In this document: positions 44,801 to 56,800 of the stretch, piece after piece
Layout of the letters: every line of letters starts with the position of its first letter
Position numbering within the stretch: the first letter of the stretch is position 1
Origin: Mayamaea pseudoterrestris
Lineage: Eukaryota > Bacillariophyta > Bacillariophyceae > Sellaphorales > Sellaphoraceae
Reading direction: 5' to 3'
Length of the DNA stretch: 64,000 nucleotides
NCBI GenBank assembly: GCA_027923505.1
Contig: BROI01000011.1
Location: forward strand, 434,001-498,000
Notes under the pieces: generated by a model
Database searches by the model: none
Told to the model about the DNA's origin: nothing
Seen by the model: only the letters and a program-made list of their open reading frames with translations
Program-made: the position numbers and the translations under genes

Positions 44801-47800
44801 CCAGTGCCTTGCCGAGCAAGGTTCCAAGCGCTCAACCAGTGAATGCTCCCAGTGCCTTGCCGAGCAAGGTTCCAAGCGCTCAACCAGTGAATGCTCCCAG
44901 TGCTTTGCCGAGCAAGGTTCCAAGCGCTCAACCAGTGAATGCTCCCAGTGCCTTGCCGAGCAAGGTTCCAAGCGCTCAACCAGTGAATGCTCCCAGTGCC
45001 TTGCCGAGCAAGGTTCCAAGCGCTCAACCAGTGAATGCTCCCAGTGCCTTGCCGAGCAAGGTTCCAAGCGCTCAACCAGTGAATGCTCCCAGTGCCTTGC
45101 CGAGCAAGGTTCCAAGCGCTCAACCAGTGAATGCTCCCAGTGCCTTGCCGAGCAAGGTTCCAAGCGCTCAACCAGTGAATGCTCCCAGTGCCTTGCCGAG
45201 CAAGGTTCCAAGCGCTCAACCAGTGAATGCTCCCAGTGCCTTGCCGAGCAAGGTTCCAAGCGCTCAACCAGTGAATGCTCCCAGTGCCTTGCCGAGCAAG
45301 GTTCCAAGCGCTCAACCAGTGGATGCTCCCAGTGCCTTGCCGAGCAAGGTTCCAAGCGCTCAACCAGTGGATGCTCCCAGTGCCTTGCCGAGCAAGGTTC
45401 CAAGCGCTCAACCAGTGAATGCCCCCAGTGCCTTGCCGAGCAAGGTTCCAAGCGCTCTACCAGTGAATGCTCCCAATGCCTTGCCGAGCAAGGTTCCAAG
45501 CGCTCAACCAGTGAATGCTCCCAGTGCCTTGCCGAGCAAGGTTCCAAGCGCTCAACCAGCTGTGAATGCTCCCAGTGCCTTGCCGAGCAAGGTTCCAAGC
45601 GCTCAACCAGTGGATGCTCCCAGTGCCTTGCCGAGCAAGGTTCCAAGCGCTCAACCAGTGAATGCTCCCAGTGCCTTGCCGAGCAAGGTTCCAAGCGCTC
45701 AACCAGTGAATGCTCCCAGTGCCTTGCCGAGCAAGGTTCCAAGCGCTCAACCAGTGAATGCTCCCAGTGCCTTGCCGAGCAAGGTTCCAAGCGCTCAACC
45801 AGTGAATGCTCCCAGTGCCTTGCCGAGCAAGGTTCCAAGCGCTCAACCAGTGAATGCTCCCAGTGCCTTGCCGAGCAAGGTTCCAAGCGCTCAACCAGTG
45901 AATGCTCCCAGTGCCTTGCCGAGCAAGGTTCCAAGCGCTCAACCAGTGAATGCTCCCAGTGCCTTGCCGAGCAAGGTTCCAAGCGCTCAACCAGTGAATG
46001 CTCCCAGTGCCTTGCCGAGCAAGGTTCCAAGCGCTCAACCAGTGAATGCTCCCAGTGCCTTGCCGAGCAAGGTTCCAAGCGCTCAACCAGTGAATGCTCC
46101 CAGTGCCTTGCCGAGCAAGGTTCCAAGCGCTCAACCAGTGAATGCTCCCAGTGCCTTGCCGAGCAAGGTTCCAAGCGCTCAACCAGTGAATGCTCCCAGT
46201 GCCTTGCCGAGCAAGGTTCCAAGCGCTCAACCAGTGAATGCTCCCAGTGCCTTGCCGAGCAAGGTTCCAAGCGCTCAACCAGTGGATGCTCCCAGTGCCT
46301 TGCCGAGCAAGGTTCCAAGCGCTCAACCAGTGGATGCTCCCAGTGCCTTGCCGAGCAAGGTTCCAAGCGCTCAACCAGTGAATGCTCCCAGTGCCTTGCC
46401 GAGCAAGGTTCCAAGCGCTCAACCAGTGGATGCTCCCAGTGCCTTGCCGAGCAAGGTTCCAAGCGCTCAACCAGTGAATGCTCCCAGTGCCTTGCCGAGC
46501 AAGGTTCCAAGCGCTCAACCAGTGAATGCTCCCAGTGCCTTGCCGAGCAAGGTTCCAAGCGCTCAACCAGTGAATGCTCCCAGTGCCTTGCCGAGCAAGG
46601 TTCCAAGCGCTCAACCAGTGAATGCTCCCAGTGCCTTGCCGAGCAAGGTTCCAAGCGCTCAACCAGTGAATGCTCCCAGTGCCTTGCCGAGCAAGGTTCC
46701 AAGCGCTCAACCAGTGAATGCTCCCAGTGCCTTGCCGAGCAAGGTTCCAAGCGCTCAACCAGTGAATGCTCCCAGTGCCTTGCCGAGCAAGGTTCCAAGC
46801 GCTCAACCAGTGAATGCTCCCAGTGCCTTGCCGAGCAAGGTTCCAAGCGCTCAACCAGTGAATGCTCCCAGTGCCTTGCCGAGCAAGGTTCCAAGCGCTC
46901 AACCAGTGAATGCTCCCAGTGCCTTGCCGAGCAAGGTTCCAAGCGCTCAACCAGTGAATGCTCCCAGTGCCTTGCCGAGTTTCCAAGCCCAACCAGTGAT
47001 GCCCCAGGTTCCAAGCGCTCAACCAGTGAATGCCCCCAGTGCCTTGCCGAGCAAGGTTCCAAGCGCTCAACCAGTGAATGCCCCCAGTGCCTTGCCGAGC
47101 AAGGTTCCAAGCGCCCAACCAGCCGTGAATGCCCCCAGTGCCTTGCCGAGCAAGGTTCCAAGCGCTCAACCAGCGAATGCTCCCAGTGCCTTGCCGAGCA
47201 AGGTTCCAAGCGCTCAACCAGCGAATGCTCCCAGTGCCTTGCCGAGCAAGGTTCCAAGCGCTCAACCAGTGAATGCTCCCAGTGCCTTGCCGAGCAAGGT
47301 TCCAAGCGCTCAACCAGTGAATGCTCCCAGTGCCTTGCCGAGCAAGGTTCCACGGTTCCAAGCGCTCAACCAGTGAATGCTCCCAGTGCCTTGCCGAGCA
47401 AGGTTCCAAGCGCTCAACCAGTGAATGCTCCCAGTGCCTTGCCGAGCAAGGTTCCAAGCGCTCAACCAGTGAATGCTCCCAGTGCCTTGCCGAGCAAGGT
47501 TCCAAGCGCTCAACCAGTGAATGCTCCCAGTGCCTTGCCGAGCAAGGTTCCAAGCGCTCAACCAGTGAATGCTCCCAGTGCCTTGCCGAGCAAGGTTCCA
47601 AGCGCTCAACCAGTGAATGCTCCCAGTGCCTTGCCGAGCAAGGTTCCAAGCGCTCAACCAGTGAATGCTCCCAGTGCCTTGCCGAGCAAGGTTCCAAGCG
47701 CTCAACCAGTGAATGCTCCCAGTGCCTTGCCGAGCAAGGTTCCAAGCGCTCAACCAGTGAATGCTCCCAGTGCCTTGCCGAGCAAGGTTCCAAGCGCTCA

Positions 47801-50800
47801 ACCAGTGAATGCTCCCAGTGCCTTGCCGAGCAAGGTTCCAAGCGCTCAACCAGTGAATGCTCCCAGTGCCTTGCCGAGCAAGGTTCCAAGCGCTCAACCA
47901 GTGAATGCTCCCAGTGCCTTGCCGAGCAAGGTTCCAAGCGCTCAACCAGTGAATGCTCCCAGTGCCTTGCCGAGCAAGGTTCCAAGCGCTCAACCAGTGA
48001 ATGCTCCCAGTGCCTTGCCGAGCAAGGTTCCAAGCGCTCAACCAGTGAATGCTCCCAGTGCCTTGCCGAGCAAGGTTCCAAGCGCTCAACCAGTGAATGC
48101 TCCCAGTGCCTTGCCAAGCAAGGTTCCAAGCGCTCAACCAGTGAATGCCCCCAGTGCCTTGCCGAGCAAGGTTCCAAGCGCTCAACCAGTGAATGCTCCC
48201 AGTGCCTTGCCAAGCAAGGTTCCAAGCGCTCAACCAGTGAATGCTCCCAGTGCCTTGCCGAGCAAGGTTCCAAGCGCCCAACCAGCCGTGAATGCTCCCA
48301 GTGCCTTGCCGAGCAAGGTTCCAAGCGCCCAACCAGCCGTGAATGCTCCCAGTGCCTTGCCGAGCAAGGTTCCAAGCGCTCAACCAGTGAATGCTCCCAG
48401 TGCCTTGCCGAGCAAGGTTCCAAGCGCTCAACCAGTGAATGCTCCCAGTGCCTTGCCGAGCAAGGTTCCAAGCGCTCAACCAGTGAATGCTCCCAGTGCC
48501 TTGCCGAGCAAGGTTCCAAGCGCTCAACCAGTAAATGCTCCCAGTGCCTTGCCGAGCAAGGTTCCAAGCGCTCAACCAGTGAATGCTCCCAGTGCCTTGC
48601 CGAGCAAGGTTCCAAGCGCTCAACCAGTGAATGCTCCCAGTGCCTTGCCGAGCAAGGTTCCAAGCGCTCAACCAGTGAATGCTCCCAGTGCCTTGCCGAG
48701 CAAGGTTCCAAGCGCTCAACCAGTGAATGCTCCCAGTGCCTTGCCGAGCAAGGTTCCAAGCGCTCAACCAGTGAATGCTCCCAGTGCCTTGCCGAGCAAG
48801 GTTCCAAGCGCTCAACCAGTGAATGCTCCCAGTGCCTTGCCGAGCAAGGTTCCAAGCGCTCAACCAGTGAATGCTCCCAGTGCCTTGCCGAGCAAGGTTC
48901 CAAGCGCTCAACCAGTGAATGCTCCCAGTGCCTTGCCGAGCAAGGTTCCAAGCGCTCAACCAGTGAATGCTCCCAGTGCCTTGCCGAGCAAGGTTCCAAG
49001 CGCTCAACCAGTGAATGCTCCCAGTGCCTTGCCGAGCAAGGTTCCAAGCGCTCAACCAGTGAATGCTCCCAGTGCCTTGCCGAGCAAGGTTCCAAGCGCT
49101 CAACCAGTGAATGCTCCCAGTGCCTTGCCGAGCAAGGTTCCAAGCGCTCAACCAGTGAATGCTCCCAGTGCCTTGCCGAGCAAGGTTCCAAGCGCTCAAC
49201 CAGTGAATGCTCCCAGTGCCTTGCCGAGCAAGGTTCCAAGCGCTCAACCAGTGAATGCTCCCAGTGCCTTGCCGAGCAAGGTTCCAAGCGCTCAACCAGT
49301 GAATGCTCCCAGTGCCTTGCCGAGCAAGGTTCCAAGCGCTCAACCAGTGAATGCTCCCAGTGCCTTGCCGAGCAAGGTTCCAAGCGCTCAACCAGTGAAT
49401 GCTCCCAGTGCCTTGCCGAGCAAGGTTCCAAGCGCTCAACCAGTGAATGCTCCCAGTGCCTTGCCGAGCAAGGTTCCAAGCGCTCAACCAGTGAATGCTC
49501 CCAGTGCCTTGCCGAGCAAGGTTCCAAGCGCTCAACCAGTGAATGCTCCCAGTGCCTTGCCGAGCAAGGTTCCAAGCGCTCAACCAGTGAATGCTCCCAG
49601 TGCCTTGCCGAGCAAGGTTCCAAGCGCTCAACCAGTGAATGCTCCCAGTGCCTTGCCGAGCAAGGTTCCAAGCGCTCAACCAGTGAATGCTCCCAGTGCC
49701 TTGCCGAGCAAGGTTCCAAGCGCTCAACCAGTGAATGCTCCCAGTGCCTTGCCGAGCAAGGTTCCAAGCGCTCAACCAGTGAATGCTCCCAGTGCCTTGC
49801 CGAGCAAGGTTCCAAGCGCTCAACCAGTGAATGCTCCCAGTGCCTTGCCGAGCAAGGTTCCAAGCGCTCAACCAGTGAATGCTCCCAGTGCCTTGCCGAG
49901 CAAGGTTCCAAGCGCTCAACCAGTGAATGCTCCCAGTGCCTTGCCGAGCAAGGTTCCAAGCGCTCAACCAGTGAATGCTCCCAGTGCCTTGCCGAGCAAG
50001 GTTCCAAGCGCTCAACCAGTGAATGCTCCCAGTGCCTTGCCGAGCAAGGTTCCAAGCGCTCAACCAGTGAATGCTCCCAGTGCCTTGCCGAGCAAGGTTC
50101 CAAGCGCTCAACCAGTGAATGCTCCCAGTGCCTTGCCGAGCAAGGTTCCAAGCGCTCAACCAGTGAATGCTCCCAGTGCCTTGCCGAGCAAGGTTCCAAG
50201 CGCTCAACCAGTGAATGCTCCCAGTGCCTTGCCGAGCAAGGTTCCAAGCGCTCAACCAGTGAATGCTCCCAGTGCCTTGCCGAGCAAGGTTCCAAGCGCT
50301 CAACCAGTGAATGCTCCCAGTGCCTTGCCGAGCAAGGTTCCAAGCGCTCAACCAGTGAATGCTCCCAGTGCCTTGCCGAGCAAGGTTCCAAGCGCTCAAC
50401 CAGTGAATGCTCCCAGTGCCTTGCCGAGCAAGGTTCCAAGCGCTCAACCAGTGAATGCTCCCAGTGCCTTGCCGAGCAAGGTTCCAAGCGCTCAACCAGT
50501 GAATGCTCCCAGTGCCTTGCCGAGCAAGGTTCCAAGCGCTCAACCAGTGAATGCTCCCAGTGCCTTGCCGAGCAAGGTTCCAAGCGCTCAACCAGTGAAT
50601 GCTCCCAGTGCCTTGCCGAGCAAGGTTCCAAGCGCTCAACCAGTGAATGCTCCCAGTGCCTTGCCGAGCAAGGTTCCCAGCGCTCAACCAGTGAATGCTC
50701 CCAGTGCCTTGCCGAGCAAGGTTCCCAGCGCTCAACCAGTGAATGCTCCCAGTGCCTTGCCGAGCAAGGTTCCAAGCGCTCAACCAGTGAATGCTCCCAG

Positions 50801-53800
50801 TGCCTTGCCGAGCAAGGTTCCAAGCGCTCAACCAGTGAATGCTCCCAGTGCCTTGCCGAGCAAGGTTCCAAGCGCTCAACCAGTGAATGCTCCCAGTGCC
50901 TTGCCGAGCAAGGTTCCAAGCGCTCAACCAGTGAATGCTCCCAGTGCCTTGCCGAGCAAGGTTCCAAGCGCTCAACCAGTGAATGCTCCCAGTGCCTTGC
51001 CGAGCAAGGTTCCAAGCGCTCAACCAGTGAATGCTCCCAGTGCCTTGCCGAGCAAGGTTCCAAGCGCTCAACCAGTGAATGCTCCCAGTGCCTTGCCGAG
51101 CAAGGTTCCAAGCGCTCAACCAGTGAATGCTCCCAGTGCCTTGCCGAGCAAGGTTCCAAGCGCTCAACCAGTGAATGCTCCCAGTGCCTTGCCGAGCAAG
51201 GTTCCAAGCGATCAACCAGTGAATGCTCCCAGTGCCTTGCCGAGCAAGGTTCCAAGCGCTCAACCAGTGAATGCTCCCAGTGCCTTGCCGAGCAAGGTTC
51301 CAAGCGCTCAACCAGTGAATGCTCCCAGTGCCTTGCCGAGCAAGGTTCCAAGCGCTCAACCAGTGAATGCTCCCAGTGCCTTGCCGAGCAAGGTTCCAAG
51401 CGCTCAACCAGTGAATGCTCCCAGTGCCTTGCCGAGCAAGGTTCCAAGCGCTCAACCAGTGAATGCTCCCAGTGCCTTGCCGAGCAAGGTTCCAAGCGCT
51501 CAACCAGTGAATGCTCCCAGTGCCTTGCCGAGCAAGGTTCCAAGCGCTCAACCAGTGGATGCTCCCAGTGCCTTGCCGAGCAAGGTTCCAAGCGCTCAAC
51601 CAGTGGATGCTCCCAGTGCCTTGCCGAGCAAGGTTCCAAGCGCTCAACCAGTGGATGCTCCCAGTGCCTTGCCGAGCAAGGTTCCAAGCGCTCAACCAGT
51701 GAATGCTCCCAGTGCCTTGCCGAGCAAGGTTCCAAGCGCTCAACCAGTGGATGCTCCCAGTGCCTTGCCGAGCAAGGTTCCAAGCGCTCAACCAGTGGAT
51801 GCTCCCAGTGCCTTGCCGAGCAAGGTTCCAAGCGCTCAACCAGTGGATGCTCCCAGTGCCTTGCCGAGCAAGGTTCCAAGCGCTCAACCAGTGGATGCTC
51901 CCAGTGCCTTGCCGAGCAAGGTTCCAAGCGCTCAACCATTGGATGCTCCCAGTGCCTTGCCGAGCAAGGTTCCAAGCGCTCAACCAGCGGATGCTCCCAG
52001 TGCCTTGCCGAGCAAGGTTCCAAGCGCTCAACCAGTGGATGCTCCCAGTGCCTTGCCGAGCAAGGTTCCAAGCGCTCAACCATTGGATGCTCCCAGTGCC
52101 TTGCCGAGCAAGGTTCCAAGCGCTCAACCAGTGAATGCTCCCAGTGCCTTGCCGAGCAAGGTTCCAAGCGCTCAACCAGTGAATGCTCCCAGTGCCTTGC
52201 CGAGCAAGGTTCCAAGCGCTCAACCAGTGAATGCTCCCAGTGCCTTGCCGAGCAAGGTTCCAAGCGCTCAACCAGTGAATGCTCCCAGTGCCTTGCCGAG
52301 CAAGGTTCCAAGCGCTCAACCAGTGAATGCTCCCAGTGCCTTGCCGAGCAAGGTTCCAAGCGCTCAACCAGTGAATGCTCCCAGTGCCTTGCCGAGCAAG
52401 GTTCCTCCCAGTGCCTTGCCGAGCAAGGTTCCAAGCGCACAACCAGTGAATGCTCCCAGTGCCTTGCCGAGCAAGGTTCCAAGCGCTCAACCAGTGAATG
52501 CTCCCAGTGCCTTGCCGAGCAAGGTTCCAAGCGCTCAACCAGTGAATGCTCCCAGTGCCTTGCCGAGCAAGGTTCCAAGCGCTCAACCAGTGAATGCTCC
52601 CAGTGCCTTGCCGAGCAAGGTTCCAAGCGCTCAACCAGTGAATGCTCCCAGTGCCTTGCCGAGCAAGGTTCCAAGCGCTCAACCAGTGAATGCTCCCAGT
52701 GCCTTGCCAAGCAAGGTTCCAAGCGCTCAACCAGTGAATGCTCCCAGTGCCTTGCCGAGCAAGGTTCCAAGCGCTCAACCAGTGAATGCTCCCAGTGCCT
52801 TGCCGAGCAAGGTTCCAAGCGCTCAACCAGTGAATGCTCCCAGTGCCTTGCCGAGCAAGGTTCCAAGCGCTCAACCAGTGAATGCTCCCAGTGCCTTGCC
52901 GAGCAAGGTTCCAAGCGCTCAACCAGTGAATGCTCCCAGTGCCTTGCCAAGCAAGGTTCCAAGCGCTCAACCAGTGAATGCTCCCAGTGCCTTGCCGAGC
53001 AAGGTTCCAAGCGCTCAACCAGTGAATGTTCCCAGTGCCTTGCCGAGCAAGGTTCCAAGCGCTCAACCAGTGAATGCTCCCAGTGCCTTGCCGAGCAAGG
53101 TTCCAAGCGCTCAACCAGTGAATGCTCCCAGTGCCTTGCCGAGCAAGGTTCCAAGCGCTCAACCAGTGAATGCTCCCAGTGCCTTGCCGAGCAAGGTTCC
53201 AAGCGCTCAACCAGTGAATGCTCCCAGTGCTTTGCCGAGCAAGGTTCCAAGCGCTCAACCAGTGAATGCTCCCAGTGCCTTGCCGAGCAAGGTTCCAAGC
53301 GCTCAACCAGTGAATGCTCCCAGTGCCTTGCCGAGCAAGGTTCCAAGCGCTCAACCAGTGAATGCTCCCAGTGCCTTGCCGAGCAAGGTTCCAAGCGCTC
53401 AACCAGTGAATGCTCCCAGTGCCTTGCCGAGCAAGGTTCCAAGCGCTCAACCAGTGAATGCTCCCAGTGCCTTGCCGAGCAAGGTTCCAAGCGCTCAACC
53501 AGTGAATGCTCCCAGTGCCTTGCCGAGCAAGGTTCCAAGCGCTCAACCAGTGAATGCTCCCAGTGCCTTGCCGAGCAAGGTTCCAAGCGCTCAACCAGTG
53601 AATGCTCCCAGTGCCTTGCCGAGCAAGGTTCCAAGCGCTCAACCAGTGGATGCTCCCAGTGCCTTGCCGAGCAAGGTTCCAAGCGCTCAACCAGTGGATG
53701 CTCCCAGTGCCTTGCCGAGCAAGGTTCCAAGCGCTCAACCAGTGAATGCCCCCAGTGCCTTGCCGAGCAAGGTTCCAAGCGCTCTACCAGTGAATGCTCC

Positions 53801-56800
53801 CAATGCCTTGCCGAGCAAGGTTCCAAGCGCTCAACCAGTGAATGCTCCCAGTGCCTTGCCGAGCAAGGTTCCAAGCGCTCAACCAGCTGTGAATGCTCCC
53901 AGTGCCTTGCCGAGCAAGGTTCCAAGCGCTCAACCAGTGGATGCTCCCAGTGCCTTGCCGAGCAAGGTTCCAAGCGCTCAACCAGTGAATGCTCCCAGTG
54001 CCTTGCCGAGCAAGGTTCCAAGCGCTCAACCAGTGAATGCTCCCAGTGCCTTGCCGAGCAAGGTTCCAAGCGCTCAACCAGTGAATGCTCCCAGTGCCTT
54101 GCCGAGCAAGGTTCCAAGCGCTCAACCAGTGAATGCTCCCAGTGCCTTGCCGAGCAAGGTTCCAAGCGCTCAACCAGTGAATGCTCCCAGTGCCTTGCCG
54201 AGCAAGGTTCCAAGCGCTCAACCAGTGAATGCTCCCAGTGCCTTGCCGAGCAAGGTTCCAAGCGCTCAACCAGTGAATGCTCCCAGTGCCTTGCCGAGCA
54301 AGGTTCCAAGCGCTCAACCAGTGAATGCTCCCAGTGCCTTGCCGAGCAAGGTTCCAAGCGCTCAACCAGTGAATGCTCCCAGTGCCTTGCCGAGCAAGGT
54401 TCCAAGCGCTCAACCAGTGAATGCTCCCAGTGCCTTGCCGAGCAAGGTTCCAAGCGCTCAACCAGTGAATGCTCCCAGTGCCTTGCCGAGCAAGGTTCCA
54501 AGCGCTCAACCAGTGAATGCTCCCAGTGCCTTGCCGAGCAAGGTTCCAAGCGCTCAACCAGTGAATGCTCCCAGTGCCTTGCCGAGCAAGGTTCCAAGCG
54601 CTCAACCAGTGGATGCTCCCAGTGCCTTGCCGAGCAAGGTTCCAAGCGCTCAACCAGTGGATGCTCCCAGTGCCTTGCCGAGCAAGGTTCCAAGCGCTCA
54701 ACCAGTGAATGCTCCCAGTGCCTTGCCGAGCAAGGTTCCAAGCGCTCAACCAGTGGATGCTCCCAGTGCCTTGCCGAGCAAGGTTCCAAGCGCTCAACCA
54801 GTGAATGCTCCCAGTGCCTTGCCGAGCAAGGTTCCAAGCGCTCAACCAGTGAATGCTCCCAGTGCCTTGCCGAGCAAGGTTCCAAGCGCTCAACCAGTGA
54901 ATGCTCCCAGTGCCTTGCCGAGCAAGGTTCCAAGCGCTCAACCAGTGAATGCTCCCAGTGCCTTGCCGAGCAAGGTTCCAAGCGCTCAACCAGTGAATGC
55001 TCCCAGTGCCTTGCCGAGCAAGGTTCCAAGCGCTCAACCAGTGAATGCTCCCAGTGCCTTGCCGAGCAAGGTTCCAAGCGCTCAACCAGTGAATGCTCCC
55101 AGTGCCTTGCCGAGCAAGGTTCCAAGCGCTCAACCAGTGAATGCTCCCAGTGCCTTGCCGAGCAAGGTTCCAAGCGCTCAACCAGTGAATGCTCCCAGTG
55201 CCTTGCCGAGCAAGGTTCCAAGCGCTCAACCAGTGAATGCTCCCAGTGCCTTGCCGAGCAAGGTTCCAAGCGCTCAACCAGTGAATGCTCCCAGTGCCTT
55301 GCCGAGTTTCCAAGCCCAACCAGTGATGCCCCAGGTTCCAAGCGCTCAACCAGTGAATGCCCCCAGTGCCTTGCCGAGCAAGGTTCCAAGCGCTCAACCA
55401 GTGAATGCCCCCAGTGCCTTGCCGAGCAAGGTTCCAAGCGCCCAACCAGCCGTGAATGCCCCCAGTGCCTTGCCGAGCAAGGTTCCAAGCGCTCAACCAG
55501 CGAATGCTCCCAGTGCCTTGCCGAGCAAGGTTCCAAGCGCTCAACCAGCGAATGCTCCCAGTGCCTTGCCGAGCAAGGTTCCAAGCGCTCAACCAGTGAA
55601 TGCTCCCAGTGCCTTGCCGAGCAAGGTTCCAAGCGCTCAACCAGTGAATGCTCCCAGTGCCTTGCCGAGCAAGGTTCCACGGTTCCAAGCGCTCAACCAG
55701 TGAATGCTCCCAGTGCCTTGCCGAGCAAGGTTCCAAGCGCTCAACCAGTGAATGCTCCCAGTGCCTTGCCGAGCAAGGTTCCAAGCGCTCAACCAGTGAA
55801 TGCTCCCAGTGCCTTGCCGAGCAAGGTTCCAAGCGCTCAACCAGTGAATGCTCCCAGTGCCTTGCCGAGCAAGGTTCCAAGCGCTCAACCAGTGAATGCT
55901 CCCAGTGCCTTGCCGAGCAAGGTTCCAAGCGCTCAACCAGTGAATGCTCCCAGTGCCTTGCCGAGCAAGGTTCCAAGCGCTCAACCAGTGAATGCTCCCA
56001 GTGCCTTGCCGAGCAAGGTTCCAAGCGCTCAACCAGTGAATGCTCCCAGTGCCTTGCCGAGCAAGGTTCCAAGCGCTCAACCAGTGAATGCTCCCAGTGC
56101 CTTGCCGAGCAAGGTTCCAAGCGCTCAACCAGTGAATGCTCCCAGTGCCTTGCCGAGCAAGGTTCCAAGCGCTCAACCAGTGAATGCTCCCAGTGCCTTG
56201 CCGAGCAAGGTTCCAAGCGCTCAACCAGTGAATGCTCCCAGTGCCTTGCCGAGCAAGGTTCCAAGCGCTCAACCAGTGAATGCTCCCAGTGCCTTGCCGA
56301 GCAAGGTTCCAAGCGCTCAACCAGTGAATGCTCCCAGTGCCTTGCCGAGCAAGGTTCCAAGCGCTCAACCAGTGAATGCTCCCAGTGCCTTGCCGAGCAA
56401 GGTTCCAAGCGCTCAACCAGTGAATGCTCCCAGTGCCTTGCCAAGCAAGGTTCCAAGCGCTCAACCAGTGAATGCCCCCAGTGCCTTGCCGAGCAAGGTT
56501 CCAAGCGCTCAACCAGTGAATGCTCCCAGTGCCTTGCCAAGCAAGGTTCCAAGCGCTCAACCAGTGAATGCTCCCAGTGCCTTGCCGAGCAAGGTTCCAA
56601 GCGCCCAACCAGCCGTGAATGCTCCCAGTGCCTTGCCGAGCAAGGTTCCAAGCGCCCAACCAGCCGTGAATGCTCCCAGTGCCTTGCCGAGCAAGGTTCC
56701 AAGCGCTCAACCAGTGAATGCTCCCAGTGCCTTGCCGAGCAAGGTTCCAAGCGCTCAACCAGTGAATGCTCCCAGTGCCTTGCCGAGCAAGGTTCCAAGC

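Noticed and set aside
47321-55680. Cys-rich CSQCLAEQGSKRSTS repeat protein as a metallothionein-like gene
   Set aside because: It is the shifted sense frame of the array; only the PS frame matches the flanking coding parts.
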